Origin: Streptomyces sp. NBC_01353
GTDB taxonomy: Bacteria > Actinomycetota > Actinomycetes > Streptomycetales > Streptomycetaceae
Length of the DNA stretch: 64,000 bases
Direction of reading: 5' to 3'
Assembly: GCF_036237275.1 (NCBI RefSeq)
Contig: NZ_CP108352.1
Span: 3,720,001 to 3,784,000, forward strand
The stretch's first letter is position 1. Each line of letters opens with the position of its first letter. Of the stretch, positions 57,347-64,000 are shown one piece after another. Made by a program: the position numbers and the translations under genes. Below the pieces are notes generated by a model, which searched no databases, had not been told where the DNA came from, and saw only the letters and a list, made by a program, of their open reading frames with translations.

Positions 57347-57646
57347 CTCCTGACCGATCGCGAGAGGGAAGTCCTCTCGGCCATGCCCGGCGGCGAGTCC
57401 AACACGGACCTCGCCGCACGGCTCGGCATCACCGAACGCACCGTCAAGTTCCATGTCACGAACATGCGCGAGAAGCTGGGCGGCCTCTCCCGTCTTCAGC
57501 TCCATCTTCTGGCGCTGCTGGCCGAGATCGTCTGGCCGGGCCGTCTTTGTCGCCACGCCGGAGCCGGCCGCGCGGCGCAGACGACGAGCGTGATCTCCCG
57601 GGGGCTGCTGCCGAGGCGCGCGGCCGAGGTCAGAACCTGCCCGTGA
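57347..57646 (+). pseudogene. 5'-truncated LuxR-family regulator fragment
   Basis: The 99 codons start with LLTDREREVLSAMPGGESNTDLAARLGITERTVKFHVTNMREKLGG, a complete LuxR helix-turn-helix. A stop codon lies two codons before the first conserved residue, so no receiver or sensor domain can be joined. An internal ATG at 57383 could in theory start a shorter product, but it would remove helix 1 of the DNA-binding domain. The fragment abuts the truncated permease head to head; the intact regulator was probably larger. Confidence 0.8.
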
Positions 57647-57652
57647 GACGAG

Positions 57653-57684
57653 GATGCCCCCGACGTCGGAACGTCGGGGGCATC
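57653..57684. terminator. Bidirectional terminator hairpin
   Basis: GATGCCCCCGACGT (57653-57666) and ACGTCGGGGGCATC (57671-57684) form a perfect 14-bp stem with loop CGGA, between the LuxR fragment and the convergent reductase gene. Confidence 0.92.
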
Positions 57685-57732
57685 ATCCGTTCGTGGGCCG
57701 CCGGATCCCTGGTCCGACCGGACCGGACCGGT

Positions 57733-59016
57733 TCAGGCCTTCGGGGCCACCTTCGACAGGCCGTTGATGATCCGGTCCATCGCGTCGCCACCGGTCGGGT
57801 CCGTGAGGTTCGCGAGCATCTTCAGGGTGAACTTCATCAGGACCGGGTGGGTCAGACCGCGCTGCGTCGCGATCTTCATGATCTTCGGGTTACCGATGAT
57901 CTTCACGAAGGCGCGGCCGAGGGTGTAGTACCCGCCGTAGGTGTCCTTGAGGATCTTCGGGTAGTTGTGCAGGGCCAGTTCGCGCTGGGCCGGGGTCGAC
58001 CGGGCGTGCGCCTGCACGATGACGTCGGCCGCGATCTGGCCCGACTCCATGGCGTACGCGATGCCCTCGCCGTTGAACGGGTTGACCAGGCCGCCCGCGT
58101 CACCGACGAGCAGCAGGCCCTTGGTGTAGTGCGGCTGGCGGTTGAAGGCCATCGGCAGGGCCGCGCCGCGGATCGGCGTCGTCATGTTCTCCGGGGTGTA
58201 GCCCCAGTCCTCCGGCATCGAGGCGCACCAGGCCTTGAGGACCTCGCGCCAGTCCAGCTCCTTGAAGGCGGAGGAGGAGTTCAGGATGCCGAGGCCGACG
58301 TTGGACGTGCCGTCGCCCATGCCGAAGATCCAGCCGTAGCCGGGCAGCAGCCGGTCCTGCGGGCCGCGCCGGTCCCACAGCTCCAGCCAGGACTCCAGGT
58401 AGTCGTCGTCGTGGCGGGGGCTGGTGAAGTACGTCCGTACCGCCACGCCCATCGGCCGGTCCTCGCGCCGGTGCAGGCCCATGGCGAGGGAGAGCCGGGT
58501 CGAGTTGCCGTCGGCGGCGACGACGAGCGGTGCGTGGAAGGTGACCTCGCGCTTCTCCTCGCCGAGCTTGGCGGTCACTCCGGTGATCCGGCCGGTGCGG
58601 TCGTCGATGATCGGGGCGCCGACGTTGCAGCGCTCGTACAACCGCGCCCCGGCCTTCTGCGCCTGCCGGGCGAGCTGCTCGTCGAAGTCGTCGCGCTTGC
58701 GGACGAGTCCGTAGTCCGGGTACGAGGCGAGGTCCGGCCAGTCGAGCTGGAGCCGGACTCCGCCGCCGATGATGCGCAGACCCTTGTTGCGCAGCCAGCC
58801 GGCCTCCTCGGAAATGTCGATCCCCATGGAGACGAGCTGCTTGGTGGCGCGCGGGGTGAGTCCGTCGCCGCAGACCTTCTCACGGGGGAACGCGGTCTTC
58901 TCCAGGAGCAGGACGTCGAGTCCGGCCTTGGCGAGGTAGTACGCGGTCGTGGAGCCGGCCGGGCCTGCCCCGACGACGATCACATCTGCGCTGTGCTCGG
59001 AGAGGGGCTCGGTCAC
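57733..59016 (-). CDS. Geranylgeranyl reductase family FAD oxidoreductase (menaquinone side-chain reductase candidate)
   Basis: This 427-residue flavoprotein has FAD motif DVIVVGAGPAGSTTAYYLAKAGLDVLLLEK, the family box FPREKVCGDGLTPRA, and LLVGDAGGLVNPFNGEGIAYAMESG near the middle. Relatives reduce isoprenoid double bonds; the mycobacterial MenJ reduces one unit of the menaquinone tail, and Streptomyces menaquinones are partly saturated. With menG 140 bases upstream on the same strand, this role is likely. I chose GTG 59016, with GGGAGA upstream. Confidence 0.9.
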   Translation of the reverse strand: MTEPLSEHSADVIVVGAGPAGSTTAYYLAKAGLDVLLLEKTAFPREKVCGDGLTPRATKQLVSMGIDISEEAGWLRNKGLRIIGGGVRLQLDWPDLASYPDYGLVRKRDDFDEQLARQAQKAGARLYERCNVGAPIIDDRTGRITGVTAKLGEEKREVTFHAPLVVAADGNSTRLSLAMGLHRREDRPMGVAVRTYFTSPRHDDDYLESWLELWDRRGPQDRLLPGYGWIFGMGDGTSNVGLGILNSSSAFKELDWREVLKAWCASMPEDWGYTPENMTTPIRGAALPMAFNRQPHYTKGLLLVGDAGGLVNPFNGEGIAYAMESGQIAADVIVQAHARSTPAQRELALHNYPKILKDTYGGYYTLGRAFVKIIGNPKIMKIATQRGLTHPVLMKFTLKMLANLTDPTGGDAMDRIINGLSKVAPKA

Positions 59017-59156
59017 GGCGTGGTCTCCCGAAGGGTCGAGGGAAGGTCGGTCGAAGTCTATTGCGGAGGTCCCGGGGCTCCGTGGCCCGGGATGCCCGTC
59101 ATGCCGGGCCCGCGGGGCGGGCGCCCCAGGGGTCCGGACAGGCCGCCGGACAGGCC

Positions 59157-59849
59157 CTAGAGCTTGAAGCCCCGGTGCATCGCCACCACGCCACCGGTCA
59201 GGTTGCGCCAGGCGACCTTGGACCAGCCGGCCTTCTGCAGCAGCCCCGCCAGGGCCGGCTGGTCGGGCCAGGACTGGATGGACTCGGCGAGGTAGACGTA
59301 CGCGTCCGGGTTGGACGACACCGCCCGGGCCACCGGCGGCAGCGCGCGCATCAGGTACTCCTCGTACACCGTGCGGAACGGCTTCCAGGTCGGGTGCGAG
59401 AACTCGCAGATCACGACCCGGCCGCCGGGCTTCGTCACCCGGTACAGCTCGCGCAGCGCCCCCTCGGTGTCCTGGATGTTGCGCAGGCCGAAGGAGATCG
59501 TCACCGCGTCGAAGACGTCGTCGCGGAAGGGGAGCTTCGTCCCGTCGCCGGCGGTGAACGGCATCCACGGGTGTCGCTTCTTGCCGACCTGGAGCATCCC
59601 GATCGAGAAGTCACAGGGCACGACATAGGCCCCGGCGCGGGCGAAGGGCTGCGAGGAGGTCGCCGTCCCGGCCGCCAGGTCCAGGATCCTCTGCGCAGGG
59701 CGGGCGTCGACCGCCTTCGCGACCTCCTTGCGCCAGCGCCGGTCCTGGCCGAGCGAGAGCACATCGTTGGTGAGGTCGTAGTTCGCCGCCACGTCGTCGA
59801 ACATCGAGGCGACTTCGTGCGGCTGCTTGTCCAGGGATGCTCGGGTCAC
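59157..59849 (-). CDS. menG: Demethylmenaquinone methyltransferase
   Basis: This SAM-dependent C-methyltransferase performs the last ring step of menaquinone synthesis. The 230-residue protein has [26 protein letters not shown], the SAM loop [16 protein letters not shown], and the UbiE/MenG signature [27 protein letters not shown]. The SAM loop reads GTATS, whereas GTGTS is usual, so one glycine is replaced by alanine; whether this matters is unclear. GTG 59849 was chosen. The reductase gene lies just downstream. Confidence 0.94.
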   Translation of the reverse strand: MTRASLDKQPHEVASMFDDVAANYDLTNDVLSLGQDRRWRKEVAKAVDARPAQRILDLAAGTATSSQPFARAGAYVVPCDFSIGMLQVGKKRHPWMPFTAGDGTKLPFRDDVFDAVTISFGLRNIQDTEGALRELYRVTKPGGRVVICEFSHPTWKPFRTVYEEYLMRALPPVARAVSSNPDAYVYLAESIQSWPDQPALAGLLQKAGWSKVAWRNLTGGVVAMHRGFKL

Positions 59850-60008
59850 CCGGCCATTGTGGCAGCCCTCGCGCGGCGGCCTTCGGGAGCCCTCCGGGCC
59901 CGCCGGGGATTCGTCGAAAATTTCCTCTCAACCTTTTCCGGTGGCGGGCACTCATGGATGGGTGACAGTCGGGCAGCGGGGGGCGACCCCCAGGGACGGA
60001 GGAGCGCG

Positions 60009-60539
60009 ATGCAGGCACCGCACGGCTCGGACGAGGCGTTCGAGGAGTTCGCCCGAGCCGGGCAGACGCGGCTGTACCGCACGGCGTACCTGCTCTGCGG
60101 CGACGCCGAGCACGCCCGCGACCTCACCCAGACCACCCTCGCCAAGCTGTTCCAGCACTGGCGCAAGGCAGGTACGGCCGAGTACCCGCATGCCTACGCC
60201 AAGACCGTTCTGACCCGCACCTTTCTCTCCGAGCGACGCCGCCGACTGCGCGACCTGCTCGCCTTCACCAAGACCGGCGGGCTCGGCCCCGCACCCGCGG
60301 CGGAGCACACCGACCTCCGGGTCACGCTGCTCGCCGCGCTCGCCGAGCTCCCGCCCAGAGCCCGCGCCATGGTCGTCCTGCGGTACTGGGAGGACCTCAG
60401 TGTGGAGACCGTCGCCTCGCTCCTGCGCTGCAGCGAGGCGACGGTCAAAAGCACCTGCTCCCGCTCGCTCGCGCGGCTCCGCGACCGTCTCGGCGAGGCC
60501 CATCTCTACGCCACCGACCACCACGCCACCGGAAGGTGA
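60009..60539 (+). CDS. SigE-family ECF RNA polymerase sigma factor
   Basis: This small extracytoplasmic-function sigma factor of 176 residues has region 2 with LYRTAYLLCGDAEHARDLTQTTLAKLFQHW and region 4 with LAELPPRARAMVVLRYWEDLSVETVASLLRCSEATVKSTCSRSLARLR. GGAGGAGCGCG lies just before ATG 60009, a strong ribosome site. It is followed at once by a membrane protein gene, the usual place for an anti-sigma or co-regulated partner. Targets are unknown. Confidence 0.92.
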   Translation: MQAPHGSDEAFEEFARAGQTRLYRTAYLLCGDAEHARDLTQTTLAKLFQHWRKAGTAEYPHAYAKTVLTRTFLSERRRRLRDLLAFTKTGGLGPAPAAEHTDLRVTLLAALAELPPRARAMVVLRYWEDLSVETVASLLRCSEATVKSTCSRSLARLRDRLGEAHLYATDHHATGR

Positions 60540-60547
60540 GACTCACA

Positions 60548-61357
60548 GTGGACGACGCCACACTGCTCAAGAGCGCCATGGACCGTACGACCGAGGACCT
60601 GCCGCCGCTCCCCGACCTCGCGCCCGTCGCCATCGTCCAGGGACGCAGACGACGCGCCCGGGCCCGCCTCGCCGCCGTCGGCGGTGTCTTCGGCACGGTG
60701 ACCGCCGCCGCCCTCGGCCTGACCCTTCTGCCGGGACCCGGCACCGGCGTGGCGATGCCCGCCGCGCCCCCGGTCGCGTTCCCGTCGGCGTACCACACCC
60801 CCGTGCGACTGTCGCCGACACCGGGCCAGGACGCCCCGGAGCCGGAGACCGGGGCCGAGGCGGAGCGCCGCGCCCAGTTCCAGCAGCAGGCCTCCGCGCT
60901 CCTGGACGAGCTGCTGCCGGCGACCGTGACGGAGATCCGGCCGGTGGAGGGCCAGGTGTCCCTGTACCGGATCACCTCCGCGGGGCGGACCTTCACGGCG
61001 ACCCTGTCCGTACGACCCGCGGACGGAGAGCCCCTCCAGCCCTGCCGGAACATCCCGTCCAAGCGGACGAAGTGCGAGAACGAGGACCTCGGCGAGGGCC
61101 GCACGGCACAGGTGTACGCGATGCCGGTCAACGAGCTCGACACCATGGGCGCGATGGTCAGGTTCGCGTACGGCCGCAGCCATGTCCTCTTCTCCGTCGA
61201 CCCCTCGGAGAAGGCGGGCGGGGTGGCTGCCGCCTCGGCCCCGGTGACGGCGGATCAGCTGCTCGCCGTCGCCCGCGACGACCGCTTCACGAACCTGGTG
61301 AAGTACGCCGACGAGAACCCGGTCCAGGAGAAGTCCACCCCGGTCAGCGGCGGCTGA
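60548..61357 (+). CDS. Membrane-anchored protein, putative anti-sigma partner of the ECF factor
   Basis: This 269-residue protein has a short cytoplasmic N terminus (about 1-40, LPPLPDLAPVAIVQGRRRRARARL), one membrane helix (about 41-65) and an extracytoplasmic domain with the sequences FQQQASALLDELLPATVTEIRPVEG and CRNIPSKRTKCENEDLGEGRTAQV. The two cysteines could form a disulfide. There is no zinc-binding anti-sigma motif, so the anti-sigma role is inferred only from gene order. GTG 60548 with GGAAGG ten bases upstream is preferred; an earlier GTG at 60536 overlaps the sigma stop. Confidence 0.75.
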   Translation: MDDATLLKSAMDRTTEDLPPLPDLAPVAIVQGRRRRARARLAAVGGVFGTVTAAALGLTLLPGPGTGVAMPAAPPVAFPSAYHTPVRLSPTPGQDAPEPETGAEAERRAQFQQQASALLDELLPATVTEIRPVEGQVSLYRITSAGRTFTATLSVRPADGEPLQPCRNIPSKRTKCENEDLGEGRTAQVYAMPVNELDTMGAMVRFAYGRSHVLFSVDPSEKAGGVAAASAPVTADQLLAVARDDRFTNLVKYADENPVQEKSTPVSGG

Positions 61358-61373
61358 CGGTCGCCGAACCGCG

Positions 61374-62024
61374 TCAGCGGCGGCGGAAGACCAGGCGGCC
61401 GCCGAGGACGGTGGCGACGCAGGTGCGGGCGCCACGGGCCACCAGATCGGCCTCGTCCACCACGTCGAAGACGGCCAGGTCGGCGGGTTCGCCCACGGTC
61501 AACGGACCGTGGACGGTGCCGGGCAGGTCGTGACCCTCCACGAAGGGGTCCAGGTCCGGGCCGTCCCAGACCGGCGGGGCCAGGACCGACGCGTCCGGCA
61601 CTTCTCGCAGCCCGGCCCGCGCCACGGCCTGCCGGACCCCCGACCGGGGCCCGAGCCCCACATGCGTCGTCCCATGGGCCAGCATCCGCTGGATGCCGCG
61701 CCGCACGCTGCCCGCCATCCGGGCCGCGTCGGGCGCGAGGGCGTCGAAGGCCGGGCCCATGATCGGGTCGGTGCCCAGCTCGTCCGCCTCACGCGGGTCC
61801 GGGTGGTACACCCTCGTGAGCAGCCAGTGCCCGTGCCATTGGCGGAGCCCCGGCGTCAGGAGACCCGGCCACCTCCGCACCCGCGCCTGCGGGTGCGCGG
61901 CGGCCACCTCCTCGTACGGGCCGACGGACACGATCTCCGCGTCCCGGACGGCGACCGCGCCGCCGGGTACGGGGGCGCGGCCGCCGCCCGGCAGCAGCAG
62001 GTCCGCCGTGTGGATCGTCAGCAC
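61374..62024 (-). CDS. Imidazolonepropionase-like composite-domain protein next to mqnC
   Basis: This 216-residue protein keeps the two ends of an amidohydrolase. The N-terminal strand domain has ADLLLPGGG and AVAVRDAEIVSVGPYEEV, the barrel entry reads GLLTPGLRQWHGHWLL with an HxH-type HGH, and the C-terminal composite domain has GPLTVGEPADLAVFDV and TCVATVLGGRLVF. The middle (about 80-165) is far too short for a full TIM barrel. It starts at GTG 62024, only seven bases after mqnC, so it is in the mqnC operon. Deaminases of this superfamily (MqnX) act in the same pathway, but catalytic competence here is doubtful. Confidence 0.75.
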   Translation of the reverse strand: MLTIHTADLLLPGGGRAPVPGGAVAVRDAEIVSVGPYEEVAAAHPQARVRRWPGLLTPGLRQWHGHWLLTRVYHPDPREADELGTDPIMGPAFDALAPDAARMAGSVRRGIQRMLAHGTTHVGLGPRSGVRQAVARAGLREVPDASVLAPPVWDGPDLDPFVEGHDLPGTVHGPLTVGEPADLAVFDVVDEADLVARGARTCVATVLGGRLVFRRR

Positions 62025-62031
62025 GAACGCG

Positions 62032-63231
62032 TCAGTTGGCGTTCAGGAGCTTCAGCTCCGGGTGGGCCGTACCGCCCTCGATGGCCGTGGAGGAGATGTG
62101 CGAGGCGACCCGCTCGTCGACCGGGTCGTTCGCCGGGTCGTCGTGGACGACGAGGTGCTCGTACGTCGTGGCGCGCTGCGCCGGCACGCGGTCCGCCGTA
62201 CGGATCATGTCGATCATCTCGCGCAGGTTGGAGCGGTGCTTGGCGCCCGCCGAGGAGACGACGTTCTCCTCCAGCATGATCGAGCCGAGGTCGTCCGCGC
62301 CGTAGTGCAGGGTCAGCTGGCCGATCTCCTTGCCCGTGGTCAGCCACGAGCCCTGGATGTGGGCGATGTTGTCCATGAACAGCCGGGAGATCGCGATCAT
62401 CCGCAGGTACTCGAAGAGCGTGGCGTGCGTGCGGCCCTTCAGGTGGTTGTTCTCGGGCTGGTACGTGTACGGGATGAAGGCCCGGAAGCCGCCCGTCCGG
62501 TCCTGCACGTCACGGATCATCCGCAGGTGCTCGATGCGCTCGGCGTTCGTCTCGCCGGTGCCCATCAGCATCGTGGACGTCGACTCGACCCCGAGGCCGT
62601 GCGCGATCTCCATGATCTCCAGCCACCGCTCGCCGCTCTCCTTGAGCGGGGCGATCGCCTTGCGCGGGCGCTCCGGCAGCAGTTCGGCGCCGGCGCCTGC
62701 GAAGGAGTCGAGACCGGCCGCGTGGATGCGGGTGATCGCCTCCTCGACGGAGACACCGGAGATCCGGGCCATGTGCTCGACCTCGGACGCGCCGAGGGAG
62801 TGGATGACCAGCTGCGGGAAGTCCTTCTTGATGGCGGCGAAGTGCTTCTCGTAGTACTCGACGCCGAAGTCCGGGTGGTGCCCGCCCTGGAACATGATCT
62901 GCGTGCCGCCGAGCTCCACGGTCTCCGCGCAGCGGCGCAGGATGTCGTCGAGGTCGCGGGTCCAGCCCTTGGCGGTGTCCTTCGGCGGCGCGTAGAAGGC
63001 GCAGAACTTGCACGCCGTCACACAGACGTTGGTGTAGTTGATGTTCCGCTCGATGATGTACGTCGCGATGTGCTCCGTACCGGCGTAGCGGCGACGGCGC
63101 ACGGCGTCGGCGGCCGCGCCCAGCGCGTGCAGCGGCGCCGAGCGGTACAGGTCGAGCGCCTCCTCGGGGGTGATCCGGCCACCTTCTGCGGCGCGGTCGA
63201 GGACGGACTGAAGGTCGGCCTTCTCGGTCAC
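62032..63231 (-). CDS. mqnC: Cyclic dehypoxanthine futalosine synthase (radical SAM)
   Basis: MqnC cyclises dehypoxanthine futalosine in the futalosine route to menaquinone. The 399-residue protein has the radical-SAM cluster motif CVTACKFC (C70, C74, C77) after ERNINYTNVC, then GGTQIMFQGGHHPDFGVEYYE and GAGAELLPERPRKAIAP, all typical of MqnC. The C-terminal half has STMLMGTGETNAERIEHL. GTG 63231 with AGGGA ten bases upstream was chosen. The other futalosine genes (mqnA, B, D) are not in the window. Confidence 0.96.
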   Translation of the reverse strand: MTEKADLQSVLDRAAEGGRITPEEALDLYRSAPLHALGAAADAVRRRRYAGTEHIATYIIERNINYTNVCVTACKFCAFYAPPKDTAKGWTRDLDDILRRCAETVELGGTQIMFQGGHHPDFGVEYYEKHFAAIKKDFPQLVIHSLGASEVEHMARISGVSVEEAITRIHAAGLDSFAGAGAELLPERPRKAIAPLKESGERWLEIMEIAHGLGVESTSTMLMGTGETNAERIEHLRMIRDVQDRTGGFRAFIPYTYQPENNHLKGRTHATLFEYLRMIAISRLFMDNIAHIQGSWLTTGKEIGQLTLHYGADDLGSIMLEENVVSSAGAKHRSNLREMIDMIRTADRVPAQRATTYEHLVVHDDPANDPVDERVASHISSTAIEGGTAHPELKLLNAN

Positions 63232-63291
63232 CGGCTGAGTCCCTTTCGGAGGCTGGATTCTAAGGACTGAACCAGCCTACGCCAGCACTTC

Positions 63292-64000
63292 TCAGGACTT
63301 CCGCAGGGTGCCGCTAGGGCGGCCCGCGGCTTCCTCGTCGGACCTGTAGGTGAGGGTGCCGTCGGGGTTGCGGGTCAGAGTGAAGGTCGACGTCCCGGTC
63401 GTGCAGAGACCTTCGGTGCCGGGGCGGTCGGGGTCCGTGCGGTCCGCGATGCGCAGCTCGGTGGCGGTGGCGGAGGTCAGCTTGCCGAGGCCGTGGCAAC
63501 TGACGGTGGTGCCGAGGACGCTGATGGTGTGGGTGGTGCGGACGACGTCCTTGCCGGTGCCGCCCTCGGAGACGACGACGGTGAAGTCGCCGTGCGGTGA
63601 ACCGTTGCGCTCGGTGGTGGGCCCGGTCCAGGTGCCGAGGAACGTGTCCGGGACGGCGCCGGAGGGCGCGGGCGTGGTGGCGGCGGGGGGATTCGTCTTG
63701 TTCCCGCCGGTGTCGCTCGCGTCGGCGCCCCGGCGGCCGCCCGGCATCAGGTCGAAGAGGTACCCCGCCCCCAGGGTCACGGCGGCCAGCGCCCCGGCGA
63801 CGGCGAGCGCGACCGTACAGCTGACGCGCCGGCCCGCGGCGAGGGAGAGGGTGGCCTGCCGCCGCCGGGTGCCCTCGCCACCGGGATCGGTGGGCCCCTG
63901 GTCCGCGGGGACGGCGAAGCCACCGGGTGCGGGTGCGATCGGCGGCCCGAAGACGCCGGGGTCGGGAGCCGCCGGCCCGGACGGACCCGCCGACTCGGCC
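63292..64000 (-). CDS. Single-pass membrane protein with extracytoplasmic beta domain (partial, 5' end off the window)
   Basis: The frame is open to the right edge, so only the C-terminal 235 residues are seen. They start with a Gly/Pro-rich cytoplasmic stretch (PDPGVFGPPIAPAPGGF), then a basic patch (TRRRQATLSLAAGRRV), a membrane helix (VALAVAGALAAVTLGAGYLF), a Thr/Pro linker and a domain beginning LGTWTGPTTERNGSPHGDFTVVVSEGG with two cysteines (SCHGLG and EGLCTTG). This arrangement is seen at the C terminus of Streptomyces Ser/Thr receptor kinases, but the kinase part is not visible here, so that is only a guess. Confidence 0.75.
   Translation of the reverse strand, partial: AESAGPSGPAAPDPGVFGPPIAPAPGGFAVPADQGPTDPGGEGTRRRQATLSLAAGRRVSCTVALAVAGALAAVTLGAGYLFDLMPGGRRGADASDTGGNKTNPPAATTPAPSGAVPDTFLGTWTGPTTERNGSPHGDFTVVVSEGGTGKDVVRTTHTISVLGTTVSCHGLGKLTSATATELRIADRTDPDRPGTEGLCTTGTSTFTLTRNPDGTLTYRSDEEAAGRPSGTLRKS

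Noticed and set aside
57383..57646. The LuxR fragment as a functional small regulator starting at ATG 57383
   Set aside because: That start would cut off the first helix of the DNA-binding domain, and there is no ribosome site; the upstream sequence belongs to a truncated gene on the other strand.

Overview
The window is high-GC DNA with GTG/TTG starts, ATGA/GTGA-type gene overlaps and several actinobacterial lineage markers: a futalosine-pathway menaquinone gene, an NlpC/P60 secreted protein, an LAXTG sortase substrate, HxlR/AraC/LuxR regulators and one-component Ser/Thr kinases. It reads as the core chromosome of a Streptomyces. From memory and unchecked, the gene order resembles the S. coelicolor region around SCO4550-SCO4608.

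Layout, left to right. (1) 1-7373, minus strand: a second, partial complex I operon nuoA2-B2-C2-H2-I2-J2-K2-L2-M2. It has no nuoD, E, F or G, and its NuoC2 carries a 300-residue repetitive tail. (2) 7541-10996, plus: two paralogous DesK-type sensor kinases and a LuxR-type response regulator. (3) 11302-14284, plus: korAB, a 2-oxoacid:ferredoxin oxidoreductase. (4) 14340-19687, minus: a lipoprotein and two receptor kinases that join a Ser/Thr kinase to an extracellular leucine-binding-protein-like domain. (5) 19749-25948: small accessory modules (HxlR/QorB-like, RarD, MFS/HxlR, CGNR regulator, VOC protein, DUF1203 protein). (6) 26135-36129: an NDH-2-like flavoprotein with an ECF41-like promoter and what may be the remains of its sigma gene, a secreted M28 aminopeptidase with P domain, a LolA-like protein, a long-chain polyprenyl synthase, a decayed POT peptide transporter, a CocE/NonD hydrolase and an LAXTG surface protein. 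(7) 36129-37355: fumarylacetoacetase. (8) 37422-53175, minus: the complete 14-gene nuoA-N operon, with a Rex/Crp-like palindrome upstream. (9) 53837-57646: NlpC/P60 protein, imine-reductase-like oxidoreductase, GlxA-type regulator, and two 5'-truncated genes (FtsX/MacB permease and LuxR regulator) fused head to head at a deletion scar. (10) 57733-64000: menaquinone genes (geranylgeranyl-reductase-like, menG, mqnC), an ECF sigma factor with a membrane partner, and the C-terminal part of a membrane protein running off the right edge.

Functionally the window is dominated by menaquinone-linked respiration. A polyprenyl synthase, MqnC, MenG and a side-chain reductase would make the quinone; NDH-1, the partial second NDH-1 and an NDH-2-like enzyme would reduce it; KorAB would feed low-potential electrons. 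The most unusual items are the tandem kinase/binding-protein receptors, the NuoD-less second complex I with its repetitive NuoC2 tail, a 16-bp motif shared by the promoters of both sensor kinases, and a set of gene scars (POT, sigma remnant, permease/LuxR) that show active gene loss. All family assignments come from reading motifs; no database search was run.
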